The position numbers were made by a program, and so were the translations under genes. From Macrotrachela quadricornifera (lineage: Eukaryota > Rotifera > Eurotatoria > Philodinida > Philodinidae): a stretch of DNA of 64,000 nucleotides. The notes beneath the pieces are model-generated. The model had not been told where the DNA came from and made no database searches. It worked only from the letters and a program-made list of their open reading frames with translations. Location of the stretch: positions 756,940 to 820,939 of the forward strand of contig JAJEKB010020803.1 of the NCBI GenBank assembly GCA_022393335.1, read 5' to 3'. Below, in pieces: positions 1 through 11,865 of this stretch (positions are counted from its first letter, which is position 1; each line of letters starts with the position of its first letter).

Positions 1-389
1 ATTGAACTTATATTTCGAAGAGATGAATTCCAAGAAGTTATTAACCAACGATCAATTGGTATTAGACAAATAAAATGTCGAACAAGAACAATTGAAAGAA
101 TATTAAAATAAGAGTTAATTTTGCAGAGAGCACTATCGGTAGAGAAACCAGTGTAGTTTGTCCAAGCAATTATCACACGAAGAAGACAACTAACATTAAG
201 TAAAAGAAATTGTGATAAACATAAACAAATAAAATACCATGAACAAGGATTAAACCGAAGTTTACGTCGACTAAATAAAATTATATTGAATACATTACTA
301 ATCACACCGATAACATATACAACTGGAAGAAAATATTCCACAAGAGCTGTTTGAACTTGATTTAACGTAGCAATCAATGGTGTTGCCAT
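1..389 (-). CDS. Class A-like (rhodopsin-type) GPCR, N-terminal part, cut by window edge
   Basis: An open frame runs from an ATG at 389-387 down to base 1 (129 codons, no stop), so only the amino-terminal part of the gene is visible. After a short extracellular start there is a hydrophobic helix (VEYFLPVVYVIGVISNVFNI) with the GxxxN pattern of TM1, then basic residues SRRKLRF, then TM2 with WYFICLCLSQFLLLNVSC. A Cys (ALCKIN) sits where the TM3 disulfide Cys is expected. TM3 ends in IDRWL, the position of the DRY motif. IDRWL followed by a short Ser/Asn/Arg loop is typical of the expanded orphan or peptide-type receptor families of rotifers. The protein would sit in the plasma membrane and couple to G proteins; the ligand cannot be told. 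No intron is needed in the visible part. Confidence 0.8.
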   Translation of the reverse strand, partial: MATPLIATLNQVQTALVEYFLPVVYVIGVISNVFNIILFSRRKLRFNPCSWYFICLCLSQFLLLNVSCLLRVIIAWTNYTGFSTDSALCKINSYFNILSIVLVRHFICLIPIDRWLITSWNSSLRNISS

Positions 390-1894
390 TTTTTTTCCTT
401 TCTTGATTTAATAAATGTTATACTATGAAATAATAGAAAGTATATTTAATTTCTTATATATAATGCTATCTATAAAATTTGAACTTTTGGCTGATAAATA
501 TGTTTCTACTATAAAAATTCATTAAGATGAAAAAGAGATATCTTAAAGCGACTAATAATTAGACATATTTATCGAACGGATATTATAATTACTGTAATAC
601 AGGATTTGAAAATAAAATAGAAGCATTAGTGCAAAGGAGAAAAAGCAAAGAAAATATTTTAATAAAAAATTAAGACAACAGTCATGTTAATAGAGGTGGG
701 ATGACTGAGAGCATGTTATTTGTTTATTTCAACAGATAGCCAAATATATCATTGACGAGTTATATGTTTATATTAAAATGAATTTTATTACACCACACAA
801 AAAAAATATTTTCTATAACTGATCTCAAAATTTGATGTAATCGCTCTTTGTGCGTTTTATTTTGTCAAATCTTTTATAAAAGTGCAAATTAACTCTTCAT
901 AAAATTTTTATCATAATCATTTTATTTCTTAATTTATTCTGCCCTCCAGTAGAATGAGAAAACTAATTTTAATATAAAGAACATCTATATATGTACCTAG
1001 GGGCGAAGTTCTAAAAGAACATAATAACTTGACTGAAAAAAATATCAAATAAATATATATTTTTTAGTTGCACCGAAACCAAACCTATCCTTTTATTGTG
1101 CCTAACTGTCTCACGTTATCCTGCTTCTCTGGAAGGTTATAGAAATTTTCTGTCAAGATCGTATCATATTTATAAAGAACGGTTACTCTTAATACTTTTG
1201 ATTCCTACAAAAATCTTATTAATAACGAATAGGAATAGTCTAAGTAGACTTTACATTTAAAGCGTATTGTAAATTTCATTACATTAATCCTATATTCTTT
1301 TATAAAATAGGTTTCAACGAGTACACTCGATGTCAATGTGTACTCATTTTTCAGGGACATTTAAGTGCAGATAATCTATCGACATAATAAAAAAAAACAT
1401 GATCAGAATATTGCTTGATAATTGCAAAAGACAAATTTTCTATTCAGGATCGGATAAACTTTGTCAACAAATGCTATCTATCGAACAAAATATCGAATGC
1501 TTTGTACAATGAACTGGTGAATTCTGAATACTCATCAGTGGCACTTGTCATAGAATCTGTATAGTTCAGTAAGATCATCCACTATTCGTGCTGTAAAATT
1601 TGAGTATGTAAGTACGACTATCTTTGTATATTTTCGTAGTTTATTGAAAATAATCATAGATTTATATTCTATTTAGTACAGTTGTATTACATCTATTTTA
1701 TTTAAATGTATAACTAACAACAAAAAATATAATCATACATCATTAAAAAGAAGTAATTAAAAATAAGCAGGAAGGAATGTTAAAACATCAATCAAGAAGA
1801 TAAATTTAAAATTATTACTGAAATTAAAATATACAATAGCAATAAACGTATTTTATAATTCCTTACCAAAAAAATTACATTTTATCCATAACTA
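390..1894. other. Intergenic, no gene seen
   Basis: A+T-rich sequence between the divergent GPCR start and the mariner element. No open frame with coding character or recognisable domain, and no clear inverted repeat was found by eye. Confidence 0.5.
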
Positions 1895-3051
1895 TATGGG
1901 GCACTACAAAAGTTTTGTAGCCAGGCTCTTCTAGAAGTCATAATTTGAGGACATTTATTATATTATAATGATTAAACATAATTAGGATTATGTGCAAAAT
2001 TTCAGACTTCCACCATTTACCCGTCGTTGTATTTTTTCATTTCTTTCGAATCACCCTCACATCATTTTCGACATAAATTTTCAACTCTCACGTGAACAAT
2101 CTCGCATTATAATTTTATATGACTGAAAAATTAGTTTAACATACAACGAAAGCCATGCCCGTTTGGTGCAAGCATGAGAGGACCAAGCATCTTGTGACAT
2201 CACAGTCCTCCGTTGGTTTCATGAATTCCAGCGAAATGAATTTAGTGCTGAAGATCCTGCCCGCCCAAGCCGTCCTCGAACATCTGTCAACGAACAAACA
2301 ATTGATGCTGTACGAATAATAATTGAAAATGATCCTCATTCAACATACCAACAAATAGAGGACATCTTTTGTATTAGTGCCACATCAGTTAACTAATGAC
2401 CAAAAACAGTAGCACATCCAATTTTGCCGTCATTCACTGGAGAGATTTGAAGAAGGTCAATCTCATCGTGTATTTGACATTGTAACTGGTGATGAACCTT
2501 AGTTCCACCATTATGACCAAGAAATAGAAGAGCGTTCAAAAATTTGGTCTTTGTGAAATCTGGTTTAATCACGTATACCATTAGAAACTGGTGCAACTCT
2601 AAATGCAAATTGGTATATTAACATCTATCTTTCAAGCTGTATCAGAACAAAGACAAACCCATGGTCTTCGATGTCACATCTTTCATGACGATAATGCAAG
2701 ACCACATCGAGCTTGGATCACCAACGAATTTTTAATCGAAAATCATGTAGAATCGTATCCTAATCCTCCATATTCTTCAGATCTAAATTTCTGCAGCTTC
2801 TTCTTATTCCCAAAATTCAAAAATCAACTATGTGGAATTCAGTTCGAAGACGACAACGCAATGTTAACTGATTTAGAACAAGCCATTGACAGTTTCACAA
2901 AAGAAGACTTCCAAAACTGCTTCGAAGACTGGTTTATTCGAATGCACAAGTGCATTGATGCTGAAGGACAGTATTTCCAAAAAATACATTAGAACCAGTC
3001 TCTGAATATTTGTCTTAAGGACTGACTGCAAAACTTTTGTAGTGCCCCATG
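1895..3051 (+). mobile_element. mariner-family DNA transposon, inactive (~1.16 kb)
   Basis: The ends are near-perfect inverted repeats of about 28 bp. The left end from 1896 reads ATGGGGCACTACAAAAGTTT, and the right end at 3021-3050 is its reverse complement with two mismatches further in. Both ends are flanked by TA (1893-1894 and 3052-3053), the mariner target duplication. The interior encodes a broken mariner transposase on the plus strand. The length is slightly below the usual ~1.3 kb, consistent with an internal deletion. Confidence 0.92.
2071..2992 (+). pseudogene. mariner transposase pseudogene (DD34D family)
   Basis: The N-terminal helix-turn-helix region is recognisable (LSREQSR, KISLTYNESHARLVQA, then EFQRNEFSAEDPARPSRP and VNEQTIDAVR), with a stop after ILYD and frame changes. 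After ISATSVN roughly 50 residues of the linker are missing. The first catalytic Asp is present in VTGDE, but the next residues are Pro and a stop where Thr-Trp is expected. The last third, 2603-2992, is an open frame with the second catalytic Asp in HDDNARPH. The third catalytic position, 34 residues later (family motif SPDLAPCD), reads SSDLNFCS, so the acidic residue is lost. The element therefore cannot encode an active enzyme. Confidence 0.9.
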
Positions 3052-5799
3052 TAGATTGAACTTAGTAATACGTTAAAAAATAAATAAAAATTAAAAAATT
3101 CTTTTCAATTTGATGTATATATCCTCACAACACTGAATTCTAACAGGTTCCTATCAAAAATGATTATTTCCTCGACTGAAGGGAGGACCTTACAAAAAAA
3201 ATAAAATGTGTTTATTTGCTTGTTTGTAGCAAGGTCAAAAGAATATCAGGGTTAAAAAAAGAAGTGCATATTAAGGTTTTTCGTGCTTTTGATGAAAGTT
3301 TGTCATAGGTTCTCAATGATCACGAAGTCGAAATTGAAGTTAGGATTTTGATCCAACTGACAACTGGTCAGCATAATGGGCCAATCAGAAATGTGCTTGT
3401 TTCCTTTGACTTAAGCGAGTGCCATATGAAACAAAATGAATTTGAATGTAGTTTTGTCGTAGAATCAAAGGTTTGAGATTGAAAAAAACATGTGTTAAGG
3501 AAACGTCAAGAATAAGAGAAATATGATTATGAAGACTAGTTAAAGGTAGTCAAGCATAACTTCGGTTGTTTAGAAAGTTCACTCTCATTTCAGGTACTTT
3601 TTCGTTTAATTTATATAAAGAAAAAATAAATATTTATTAATAAGTTTGTTGTCAAATATCCATTTGTTTTTTAAATATAAGTTATTTTTAAATAGAAATC
3701 GTTAAATATCTATTAGAAAATTTTGTTTATTGATGATATTATATAATTGTGTTGTCTAATTTATTTCATAACAGAGCTGTATTTAGAATAATTGTTATTT
3801 ATCAACATTACTAAGGTAGATTCTTTTTATTTTGTTTAATCGAGCATATCTGGCTGAATTTTTTTAATTGGGAGGATGTAGAGATATTGAACAATAGATA
3901 AAATTTTAAAAAAATATTCTCAATATGAATATTTTTTTTTGATGAAGAGACATGGGGACATTAAATAATTGATGAAATTTGAAAAATAAGTATAGTTCTT
4001 TTCCTTATGAATCAGATATTTTCGCGACGTATTTGTTTTTTTACGATGAAAATTTAAAAGATTATCGGTGATTTATATCTTTTTTTTATTTTTTATTCGT
4101 ACCTATTATATGAATAACACACTATAGTAAAAAACAGGTCTTAGTTTGAAGCAAAAAAAAATTATGGTAAGGTTAAAATCAGTTTTCTAATTTTTTTACA
4201 TTTAAGACCAACCAAAGAAAAAGGAAGAGCTCTCTATTCCGTTATTTTGCCCTCATATTTATTTGTTTTTTAAAAAAAATAAATTGCTATTTATTTTCGT
4301 TTTAAGGCGTCTCTAACAAAAAAAAATAAAATACCTGAAATGAGACGCTACTGTTTAGGCTAGTGAAGCGTCATTAAGAGTAGTTAGAATTATTGATTAC
4401 GAATAATAAAGCTTATTAGTTTTAATTGTAATGATTACTAATGACGGGAAGGTATGAACTCGTAAGAGTCCATTGCAAAAGGCGTGCTTTTTATGATTTT
4501 TTTTACAAAGTTTTCGTATCAAATTTTGACAAGGGGTTTTGTACCGGTCTTTTTATAGTGTCGTCGTATAGCTTTTATAAGGTGTTCAAATTAGTCTCAT
4601 AGGGCTATCCTAACCTTAACTCAATTAGTGTATTCTCTAGTATGATGTTGCGGACAAGGTTTCGAATTCAGATTAGTATTGCATCAAAATTATAAGGATG
4701 GTTCTATTGGTAAAAAGATTTTCCTCGATTGCCCATCTATTTTTCATACTACGGTCAAAATACTATCAAAATCCTTCCAAAACGTAAGATCATGGTTTTC
4801 AGTATTTTGAGTCTAGATCCATCTATATAATTGAACGAATCCAATTTTTCTATGAAAATGATCCACTCAACGAGCTCTACAAAACAGACTATGTTAAAAT
4901 TTTTTGACTCCTCATCTCATTGTTCAATCAAAAAAGTTCAACCTTATAGTTCAAAATGGCTACATTTTGGAGAGTGGAGATATAGTAGGTTTTGTAGAGA
5001 GAAGTCTGCTCTACAAAACCCTGTATTTGGTTTTCTGTTTAAATTCGAAAAACCTCAGAAATATACGATGGAAAATTATACACTATATGAATCTTAGGAG
5101 TAGATGAGTTTTGATGATTAAATGCAAAGTAATTTTTAATAAAAGCTTAGTAAAAAATTTTAAGTAAAGAAAACATTTTTGCACAGCATTTTATTTCAAT
5201 GTAATTGTTCAGTTATTATATCAATAAAGCTTTAGTTACTTTTCGTGGTCGTCCTTGTTTTCTCGTTTCATCCAATGAAATTCACGTCTGATTCCTTTTT
5301 TTCCTTGGATATTATGTGGAGCAATTTCTATGTTTCTATAGACGGTTATATAATGAATAATTAATTTTTCCAAACACTGATGAATACGTTGAGCGGGATT
5401 GAGCTGTTAAAAAAGAGTTTTGCATCAAGAAACGTCTATCAACTGCGTGTTATTGCATTCAATGTATTATTCTTCATGTAGTTCTGCTAGAAAAACTAAT
5501 GAAAAGCAAATCAAAGTCTGACGATGATTGAATTTGTAGGGAGAAATAATTCTCAGATGAGAGTTTAGAGAGAAATGGGGTGTGGGTAAGTAGAAAGGAA
5601 AGGTCATTATCCATATCTACACTGGCACTTACACCTATAAAAAGTAGTTTCATTATATTTGAGAAATAAATGTATAATTGACAAAGATGGGCTGTCCATA
5701 TACGTATATTTCCTATTGTTTAAATGCAAACGTTTCATCTAAATCAAAGACCACTTCATCTATCATGTAGATAAAGTTAGAAGCATATTCGAATTCCTT
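3052..5799. other. Intergenic, no gene seen; one short perfect hairpin
   Basis: A+T-rich sequence without a supported gene. A perfect 12-bp hairpin lies at 4988-4999 / 5009-5020 (GGTTTTGTAGAG with a 9-nt loop). A weak inverted match (TCTCATTTCAGGTA near 3592 and its complement near 4334) may mark an old MITE. The open frames at 4831-5107 overlap the hairpin and show no domain. Confidence 0.4.
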
Positions 5800-6291
5800 G
5801 CACTAATATTCGTCTACAGACTTATGTCAAAAAAAAAATAGTGACTGAGCCAGATAGAAAATCGAATTTACTATCAGATACATACATTTCAAAAAAATTT
5901 TCTTGTATGAAACGAATAAAAAATACCAAATACTATTTTGGAGATCTATCTGGCACAAGTGATTTCTTTATCGCCACAATGGTTTATCCGAATATTTACT
6001 CACGTTATCAGACCGAACCTCCTGATTGTTCTCTGAAGAAGTGAAGACCCATTTCGATGATGAACTGGATTGAATGTGACATCAAACGATAGATCACATC
6101 GAGTTCTAACTGGCACAAGCTGAAAACGAATATTTGGCGAAAATACTGAGTTTTTACTTAAAACAGCGTCTCAAAAGTAGTATTTTGAATTTTTTATTCG
6201 TTTCATGCAACAAATTTTTTTTTGAAATGTATGCATCTGATAGTAAATTTGATTTTCTATCTGGCACAAGTCTGTAGGCGAATATTAGTGC
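5800..6291. repeat. Inverted-repeat (foldback/MITE-like) element
   Basis: The arm at about 5800-5943 is repeated in inverted orientation at about 6171-6291. Shared blocks include GCACTAATATTCG, AGATAGAAAATC, TTTACTATCAGAT, CATACATTTCAAAAAAA and ATGAAACGAATAAAAAAT. A ~225-bp centre separates the arms. The left arm carries an extra A-rich insertion near 5828. No transposase is encoded. Confidence 0.85.
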
Positions 6292-6623
6292 AGAAAATTC
6301 GCATCTGCTGCTAACTTTACCTACGTTCATCTATCTTCTCGTTTTGAATTGCAAAAACTTATAACGCAGTCAACATATACGTATGAAAAAATTAATATTC
6401 AACAAGATCTGTGTATAAATAAGACTTTCTCTTTATCTCTTATCATATTATTATAAAGAAAATAACAAGCACTCCTTTTGAAAGAATAAACCTTAGGAGA
6501 TGAAACATGAGATAAAAGATCGTCGTCATTTTTATTTTCGTCCTGTGTGAAAGAGAATACCTTTCTGGCTCGCAAGTAATTGTATTGGATCAATATCGTT
6601 TCCACAGTTGCATCAGCAAAACG

Positions 6624-9359
6624 ATGAAACGAAAAGGACGTGCAAAATCACTAACCAACAAGAAACGACGACTGTGTTCTGTCAATAAATGTAAGAAACA
6701 AATTCGACGAGAAGGTCTATGTGTTCAGCATCTCACTGAAAATAAAAGTGAACAACAACTGACAACACAGCCAGTGATTAACTCAGACGTTGTTACAATA
6801 GGTCATATAGAAGAAAATATTCCTGACGAACATGGTGAGTTTCTTATCTAAGAAGTAAAAAATAAAACATCTTTCTAGAAACACTGTCAGAATCATTCGA
6901 ATTGTTACCACCTCAATATAAAAATTGTACGCTAGAACAAATAATTGCCGATTCTAAAAATAATTCCGAGTTAAACTTAAGACATAAGGATTTGAAAGGT
7001 CGAGACATGGGAATTGTAGCATACTATGCACTGGCAAGGAATAAGGTAGGTAGCATCGTTTTTTTACTAATAGATCTCTTGCGATATTCAATTCATTGAG
7101 TAACATGTGTCATGTAGTCGATCATTAAACTCGATCTCAGTTTCAATGGCATCACAACCGAAGGAATGAAACATCTGTGCGATGGATTACGCTTGAATAC
7201 AGTAAGAATAATATATTCTAGGTGATTCTTATTAATCTATCTCATTCGATCTAGACTCTAACTACATTAAACCTGACAAACACTCATCTAACAGCTCATA
7301 CATTGAAGCATCTGAGTGATACATTACGATCGAATACGGTGAGAAAAGTGCTACTTAAGCTGTGTTCTATCGCTGTGTTTCATTCGATATAGGTTCTAAC
7401 TACTCTGGACTTGTCATACAGTCAAATTGGAGCACCAGCTTTAAAACATCTGAGTGATATGTTACGATTGAATACGGTAAAAGAAATATCTTTCGGCTTG
7501 TTTTAAACAGATGTTTCCCATGCCAAGTAGACACTTACAACGCTCAATCTTTCTGGTAATAAGATCAAATCTCAAACATTGAAATATTTGACTGATGCAT
7601 TAAAAGTGAATAAAGTGAGAGAGCCATTTTCTTCAATGATCTCATATGAATCTCTCCTCGTCGATATAGACACTCAGCTCGCTTAATCTTTTCAATAATG
7701 AACTCGAAAAACAAGGAATACAATACATATGTGATGTATTACAATGCAATACAGTGAGACAATGATCTCTCTTAATTGTCATTCCCTTTCACTCTATTAT
7801 CGACCTCAGACACTCAATATACTTTACCTTAGTTCTAATCAGATCGATACTCTAGGAATGCAATCATTGAGTATTGCATTACAATCAAATAAGGTGAAAG
7901 AAAAGTATCTTGTTCGTTCATTTAATATTGAAAGTATTCATACGCTTTAGGTTCTTACTACATTAGACTTAGAAAGAAGTTTTATAGGAACTGAAGTATT
8001 AAAACATCTTGCTGATGCCTTACGAATAAATACGGTGAGAAAAGTATATTTTCAAACTGATTCATATAGCATTTTTCTGATTCGGAAGTAGACATTAACA
8101 AAACTCAATCTATGTTATAATTCGATTACTGCTCAAGCAGTCAAACCTTTGACTGATGCATTACTAGTGAATCAAGTGACGAAATTATTTTTTGGATTTA
8201 TCTCATACTGATCTTATTTTGTTGATATAGACACTCACTTCACTTAACCTTTCTCAAAATCATCTTAAAAACGAAGGCATGAAATACATCAGTGATGTAT
8301 TACAATCGAATACAGTAAGAAAATGATCCTGTCAATCTATTGTTTACACAGAATTCTAATATAGACACTGACTACACTTAGTCTACAGGAAAATGGTATC
8401 ACTAATGAAGGAGCACAGCATTTGAGCATTGCATTACAATCAAACAAGGTGAGATCACCATGTCTTGTTACTCTATCTCGTGCTGATGTTTTGATTGTCG
8501 ATTCAGACACTATCAACACTCAGTCTTTGTTCAAATAAGATCGAACATGAAGGAGTACATTATCTCAGTCAGGCCTTACAATTGAATCAGGTAAAACAAG
8601 CATTTGTCTCATCTGCCCTGTACTTAGATCTATTCTGCAATATCGCAGTCGCTTACAACACTATATCTCGATTCGAATAAAATCGGAGTCAAAGGTGCAC
8701 ATCATCTTAGTGTTGCTTTACAAGCGAATGTAGTAAGAAACATGTTTGTTTGATCTCGCTGACACCTGAAAGTTCTTTTATATTTAGGCACTCACTACAC
8801 TTTCTCTTTCCTCGAATGAGATTGAGGATGAAGGCACACAATATTTGAGCGATGCTTTGCGAACGAATAAGGTAAGATGAATATCTTCTTGATAGATTTG
8901 AAATAGATATATGTTCGTCGACACAGACACTCACTATAGTCAATTTGAGCAACAATCTTATCGGAGAAAAAGGAGTACAATATCTAAGTGACACATTACG
9001 AGTGAATCAAGTAAGAACAAGATAATATGCCATGGCTCATACTAGCATTTGCTTATTGATTCAGACAATCACCACATTGGATCTTTCTTCGAACAGAGTC
9101 GGTAATATTGGAGCAGACTATCTTTGCGATGCACTACGTTCGAATACAGTAAGAGAAGCACTCGAATGATCTTTCTAATAAGAATGCTTTTCCTTTGTTG
9201 CAGACACTTACCAAACTCAATCTTGTACTCAACAGTATCGAAACACAGGGGTTGCAACATTTGAAAGAAATCAAGAACAGCAAGGATAACATTGAGATGG
9301 AGTTATCCTATGATTGGAGACATAGTTCTATGCTGAGTAATGAATATTTGTGGTACTGA
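6624..9359 (+). CDS. Intracellular leucine-rich repeat protein (RI/NLR-type LRRs), 18 exons, 597 aa
   Basis: Exons: 6624-6834, 6879-7045, 7118-7201, 7255-7338, 7393-7476, 7531-7614, 7670-7753, 7810-7893, 7951-8034, 8092-8175, 8231-8314, 8365-8448, 8507-8590, 8649-8732, 8788-8871, 8927-9010, 9065-9148, 9204-9359. All introns are GT..AG. Exons 3-17 are each exactly 84 nt, phase 0, and encode one 28-residue repeat of the form TLTTLxLSxNxI..EG..xLSxALxxNx. The last exon holds a partial repeat, a short tail and the stop. LRRs of this ribonuclease-inhibitor/NLRC type form a solenoid for protein binding. Exon 1 is basic and carries C-x4-C-x9-C-x2-H (CSVNKC...GLCVQH), a possible small zinc-binding module. 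I see no NACHT or other effector domain. ATG 6624 is chosen because a good acceptor (tttccacag, ending 6607) lies 16 nt upstream. Joined, all exons are free of stops. The ligand is unknown. Confidence 0.9.
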
Positions 9360-9876
9360 TATGAAAGAACAATTTTTTCATTTTGTTTTTCATTAATTAA
9401 AGAATTATTCACGCATCTATAGCAGGAAAGAAGTTCTATGAATTGCCAGCAAATTGATGGAAATAGCTAACAGGTGACGTTTGATGATGTTGAGTTTGTA
9501 AAATGGATACTTCCGTAATGTAATGTATCTAAGAGGTATTGCACGTAGACCACGACCAATGTATCGATCTTATTGTTTTTTTCTAAATTATTATTTTATA
9601 TAAAGAATAAGTCACATCACGGGAAAAGGATAATCGACAAGGTATATCAAATTACACACTTTAGAACAAAATGAGAACAAACCAAACTAGATGTCTCTCC
9701 TTTACCCCATTCAGTTTTTATGATGTAATTACGAGAGAGTGTATTTGAAAGTAATCTGTCATGTAATGACCATGTTGAATATCTCGAATATCGACATTTT
9801 AGCTACCACCCCTAAAGTCAAAAAAGTAGTACTATTTAACAGTTTTACCATACGCTGTATTCTGTTGTCTTATGCA
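9360..9876. other. 3' flank of the LRR gene, no gene seen
   Basis: No coding signal. This is probably the 3' UTR and intergenic sequence of the LRR gene. Confidence 0.4.
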
Positions 9877-10602
9877 GGGTTGCCAAATCTTTTGATTTGA
9901 CCAGGAGACTTTCGATTTTTAAGATTTTTTCCTAATTTCTCTTGATTTTTGGTTCTTTGCTTAAACATCTTTTCATAACAGAAGCTTCCTCTGAAATGCA
10001 CTGATTTCAATCTAGCTACGCTAAAATGTGAAAATACCGCTAAAAATCTTCTAAAAAATTCATAAAAACCTTGTAAACCTCTAGAAATCTTTTGAATCGT
10101 TTTAGTAGTTACATTCTTTGAAAATTTGTTGGGACTTAATAGAAACTTCAGGTGGTGGGCGTATGAGAATTTTGAAATTTTGGAAGATCAGACCTAATCG
10201 TGAAAAGTCTGATCGCATAATAGGATTTTATTTTTTAAAAAACACAAGTTCTGATTTACAAAGCTCGATTTCGACTCCTGAGTCGGTTGCGAAATGGTAA
10301 ACTAGTCAGGTTGGTAAACTGATTGATTGAAACCGCATGTTATACGAAATAATTTTGGTAAAACGGACAAAAAAAACAAGCGAAAGAATCTTCAGAAGAA
10401 AAATACAATCGTGAAACATCAACATGAATTATTTATATTTCTCAATAAACAGCTTTGAAAAGATCAGTAAAATGAACTATGTGTAAGTGTCTTTCTAGTT
10501 TTGAGAGAAAGTTTCCTGATTTTGTAAGAAAAGTCTCCTGATTAACTTCTGTTTTTTAAAGAAAAAAACTTGGTTTATAAAATATGGATTTGGCAATCCT
10601 GA
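9877..10602. repeat. MITE-like element with short terminal inverted repeats
   Basis: GGGTTGCCAAATC at about 9877 and GATTTGGCAATCCTGA at 10587-10602 are inverted relative to each other. Inside, CAGGAGACTTTC (about 9902) and its complement near 10500-10545 continue the symmetry. The centre is A+T-rich; the open frame at 10118-10300 has no recognisable domain. Confidence 0.5.
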
Positions 10603-10984
10603 ACCCAATTTAATTCTCTTGCCTTTTTCATTGCGTAAATCCCTAAATCGGTATCATAAACAGCTTCTTTTTCGATTGCTCTTTTCTTTGGAATTTTTCA
10701 GGTCCTGTTCCACTTTTTTCGATATATTCTCTAAATCTTGTAATATAAACCATGGATTTGATCTTTCGAAATCGATTAGAAATAGTTGAAGAAGAATATC
10801 TCGCCTTTTGGCTATTTTATAGTATAGGTTGATGTCCGAGGATATTTCTATTAGCCCGATATTTATCCGACAACTATTTCTAGCTGTAACTCTGGACAGA
10901 AGGCTGGTCAGACTCAGAGTTTTTCTCGCTCAATTACTTGAGCTCTATATACACACTGACTAACCACATACCAGCTACAGGAGC

Positions 10985-11067
10985 CTTATGGTATGTCGAT
11001 AGTAAGTACTGAGGTTCGAACACAGTACTTTGTGGATACGTGTTGAACAACGAAACCACTCAGCCAT
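10985..11067 (-). repeat. tRNA-derived SINE head (copy A)
   Basis: Read on the minus strand, a consensus RNA polymerase III box A (TGGCTGAGTGG, 11066-11056) is followed about 35 nt later by a box B (TGTTCGAACC, 11022-11013), as in a Leu/Ser-type tRNA. The acceptor ends do not pair and the T stem has a mismatch, so this is not a functional tRNA gene. It matches the head of the SINE copy at 15466-15770. Confidence 0.6.
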
Positions 11068-11865
11068 GGAGGCTATTCCTGGGAACGGCACATGAAACTG
11101 ACACCCCTGAAAAATTTTCGAATATCAATCCGAATAATTTGAATACTCATGCTGGCAAGTTGTATTCTCTTGATGAGTATTTTCATGAGGATAATCTTCT
11201 CACTGTTTTCTCAAGTTTCTTCTAATAGAAATAAACTCTAAATCTCCAGTCCTTACTCATACAAAAACTATCTTTATCTAAAACTAAAGGTTTTATCCTT
11301 ATTAACTATTATCGAAATGAGAAATCGTTATTAAGTTGAAAAAAAATAGCAAGATATTATTATTATAAACAAAAAATACCTGAATGTTGTTATTAGGAAC
11401 AATTTTTTTCAAAGAATATAAAAGATTTTCCTTTCAAGGTTCGTTCATTGATTAATAGAAATTCATTTTCTCTGAACCTTTGGATTCAGACAGAAAATGT
11501 TAGAGAGACCTTTGCTTGAATTTTGTTAAAGTGTCATTCTTGGAGCTAAAAACTAGCAGAGTGTTATTATTAGGAAAAGTACTTCTAATAATAACAGAAG
11601 CAGTTGATTATCATAGATCACTGATATTTTCACCACTACATTTTAAAGAGAGACGATTAGTATATCATTTGAAAGCGAAGACTACTATGATTATGGATAG
11701 GCAAATATGATTTCAATGAAGTGAAAAATAGCTAAGAACTCAATCAATTATAAGACAAATAAATTTTTTAGTATTGTTATTAATATCGATATATTACGCA
11801 AAAGAAAATTTTTATTTAAACTTTTTAATAAAACAAGACAAAGATATAGATATTTCTTAATCAAA
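11068..11865. other. Intergenic, no gene seen
   Basis: Short open frames at 11040-11225 and 11516-11710 show no domain. A+T-rich sequence 3' of the astacin gene. Confidence 0.4.

Noticed and set aside
2136..2608. Two minus-strand open frames of 67 and 71 codons
   Set aside because: They are antisense to the mariner transposase relic and have no domain.
11013..11066. Functional tRNA-Leu/Ser gene
   Set aside because: Box A and box B are good, but the acceptor strands do not pair and the T stem is mismatched; a SINE head explains it better.
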